A stretch of DNA of 64,000 bases from Stramonita haemastoma (Eukaryota > Mollusca > Gastropoda > Neogastropoda > Muricidae): contig CM060342.1 in assembly GCA_030674155.1 (NCBI GenBank), forward strand, positions 22,446,974-22,510,973, written 5' to 3'. Under the pieces are notes generated by a model. It had not been told where the DNA came from. It was given only the letters and a program-made list of their open reading frames with translations, and made no database searches. Below, one piece after another: positions 63,224 through 64,000 of this stretch. Position numbers and translations under genes: made by a program. Position 1 is the stretch's first letter. Every line of letters starts with the position of its first letter.

Positions 63224-63355
63224 AGAAGAGTCGTCTTGCATTTCAGCCACGGAGCGAAGACGCAGGCCTTGCTCTCTCAGAGCACGGGTCGTGGCCTCAA
63301 ACACATCGTCAGCTGCTGGGTTAGTCTGTAGAAGCTCCAAGTACTTGTCACAAAC
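63224..63355 (-). CDS. Probable penultimate coding exon of a host gene
   Basis: A 132-bp exon bounded on the minus strand by GTGTGTGGTTGCAG and TCTTCT/GTGAGT, both strong. The single open frame reads VCDKYLELLQTNPAADDVFE, then ATTRALREQGLRLRSVAEMQ and DDSS, phase 0 at both ends. The first half looks helical, with leucines at regular spacing. It joins in phase to 61139-61300. I do not recognise the family. Upstream exons lie beyond the window. Confidence 0.7.
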
Positions 63356-63398
63356 CTGCAACCACACACAGTGAGTGACGTACACACACACACATTAA

Positions 63399-63664
63399 GG
63401 TAAAGGTGTCCCATAACCTGTGCGGTTGTAGGGGAGCGAGACGTCAGAGACCTCAGCTTCTCTAGGGGCCAGCATACTGAGGGCAGCGCCCATCTCCTCT
63501 CCCTTGCTGCTTTACCTTCCCTGATCCTAAAGAGGGCAGGTACCCATTTACAGCTGGAACTGGGGGAACTGCACTGAAGCCAAGGCGTGCAAACGGTCAC
63601 CCATCCAACTGGTAACCACGCTTGACGCTGTTTAACTTGACTTGGGGAAAGTGAGCGCTCTGAT
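63399..63664 (-). mobile_element. tRNA/5S-like chimeric SINE, copy 3
   Basis: The head is truncated at TCAGAGCGCTCACTTTCC. The 5S-like segment reads AAGTTAAACAGCGTCAAGC and GTTGGATGGGTGACCG, with the same spacing as copy 1. The body and 3' end (GGTTATGGGACACC) match the other two copies. Confidence 0.75.
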
Positions 63665-63679
63665 ACACACACATACATT

Positions 63680-63815
63680 ATTATTCTTTTATATCAAGGA
63701 TGATGGAATAAGTTCTAATGTGCTTTTTTACATCCAATCCCCGTGTGTATGCAGTTTTGTCAATTTTGTCATCTGCTCACGGCGGCACACAATGGCCTAC
63801 TCTTTCAATATAATG
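63680..63815 (-). mobile_element. Truncated SINE, 3' half
   Basis: On the minus strand, AGAGTAGGCCATTGTGTGCC, CAAAACTGCATACACACGGG and ATTCCATCATCCTTGATAT. The tRNA-like head is missing. Confidence 0.8.
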
Positions 63816-64000
63816 CAATGAAATACACAACACTTACTGAGGAAAAAGTAGTGGAGGAAAAACAAGTGCAGGTGACCACTTACAACTTCTCAATATTTTG
63901 AAAATGACTTTTCAAAGACCCACTTAAAAAAAAAAAGAAAAATAAATTCTAGGGAATAATGTCTTTCAATGGCAGTATTTAGGCGTTTTTGGATAAGAAT
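63816..64000. other. Right edge, nothing recognised
   Basis: AT-rich sequence; no exon with splice sites and no repeat family identified. Confidence 0.5.

Overview
This window looks like nuclear DNA of a metazoan, most likely a gastropod mollusc. The support is indirect: abundant long microsatellites, several tRNA-headed SINE families of the kind common in marine molluscs, non-LTR reverse transcriptase remnants, short TIR elements, and exon-sized coding pieces with GT/AG borders. There is no operon, Shine-Dalgarno signal, rRNA or functional tRNA. Species assignment is inference.

Positions 1 to about 51,480 form one nested repeat array. Its monomers are 17-bp and 20-bp units on the minus strand, each running from GACTTC to an AG. 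It also holds a purine/pyrimidine block repeat of 37 bp or more, and a 42-bp repeat. Monomer tracts are built into roughly 3.8-4 kb units in fixed order: pyrimidine block, 17-mer block, 20-mer block, second 17-mer block, long 20-mer block. Seven such units (A1-A7) are interleaved with longer C-type units that carry a (CA)n tract, a third 17-mer variant and sometimes the 42-mer. Read on the minus strand, most blocks start after a pyrimidine-rich AG and end at a conserved CAAG/GTATGG, so the array has the shape of repeated exons and introns. I treat this as the most interesting feature, but coding is not shown: the monomers lack stops in all three minus frames by composition alone.

Units A1, A3, A4 and A6 carry a SINE that A2, A5 and A7 lack, so the array probably grew partly by dimer duplication. 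Several mobile insertions have an empty-site copy elsewhere in the array. These are a 423-bp TIR element with a 4-bp duplication, a 5'-truncated LINE with an uninterrupted RT reading frame, and a 666-bp TIR element flanked by TTAA-like tetramers. Positions 1-178 hold a second LINE RT fragment.

Positions 51,480-64,000 are mostly single-copy sequence with SINEs, TTAA elements, microsatellites and traces of host genes. A probable divergent promoter lies at 55,680-56,160 with a palindromic NRF-1-type site. Two convergent gene ends are supported by splice sites and phase: a plus-strand gene (59,789-59,851 and 60,800-60,817) and a minus-strand gene (63,224-63,355 and 61,139-61,300). I cannot name either product. 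Three minus-strand copies of a SINE that appears to join a tRNA-like head to a 5S rRNA-like body lie in the last 6 kb.
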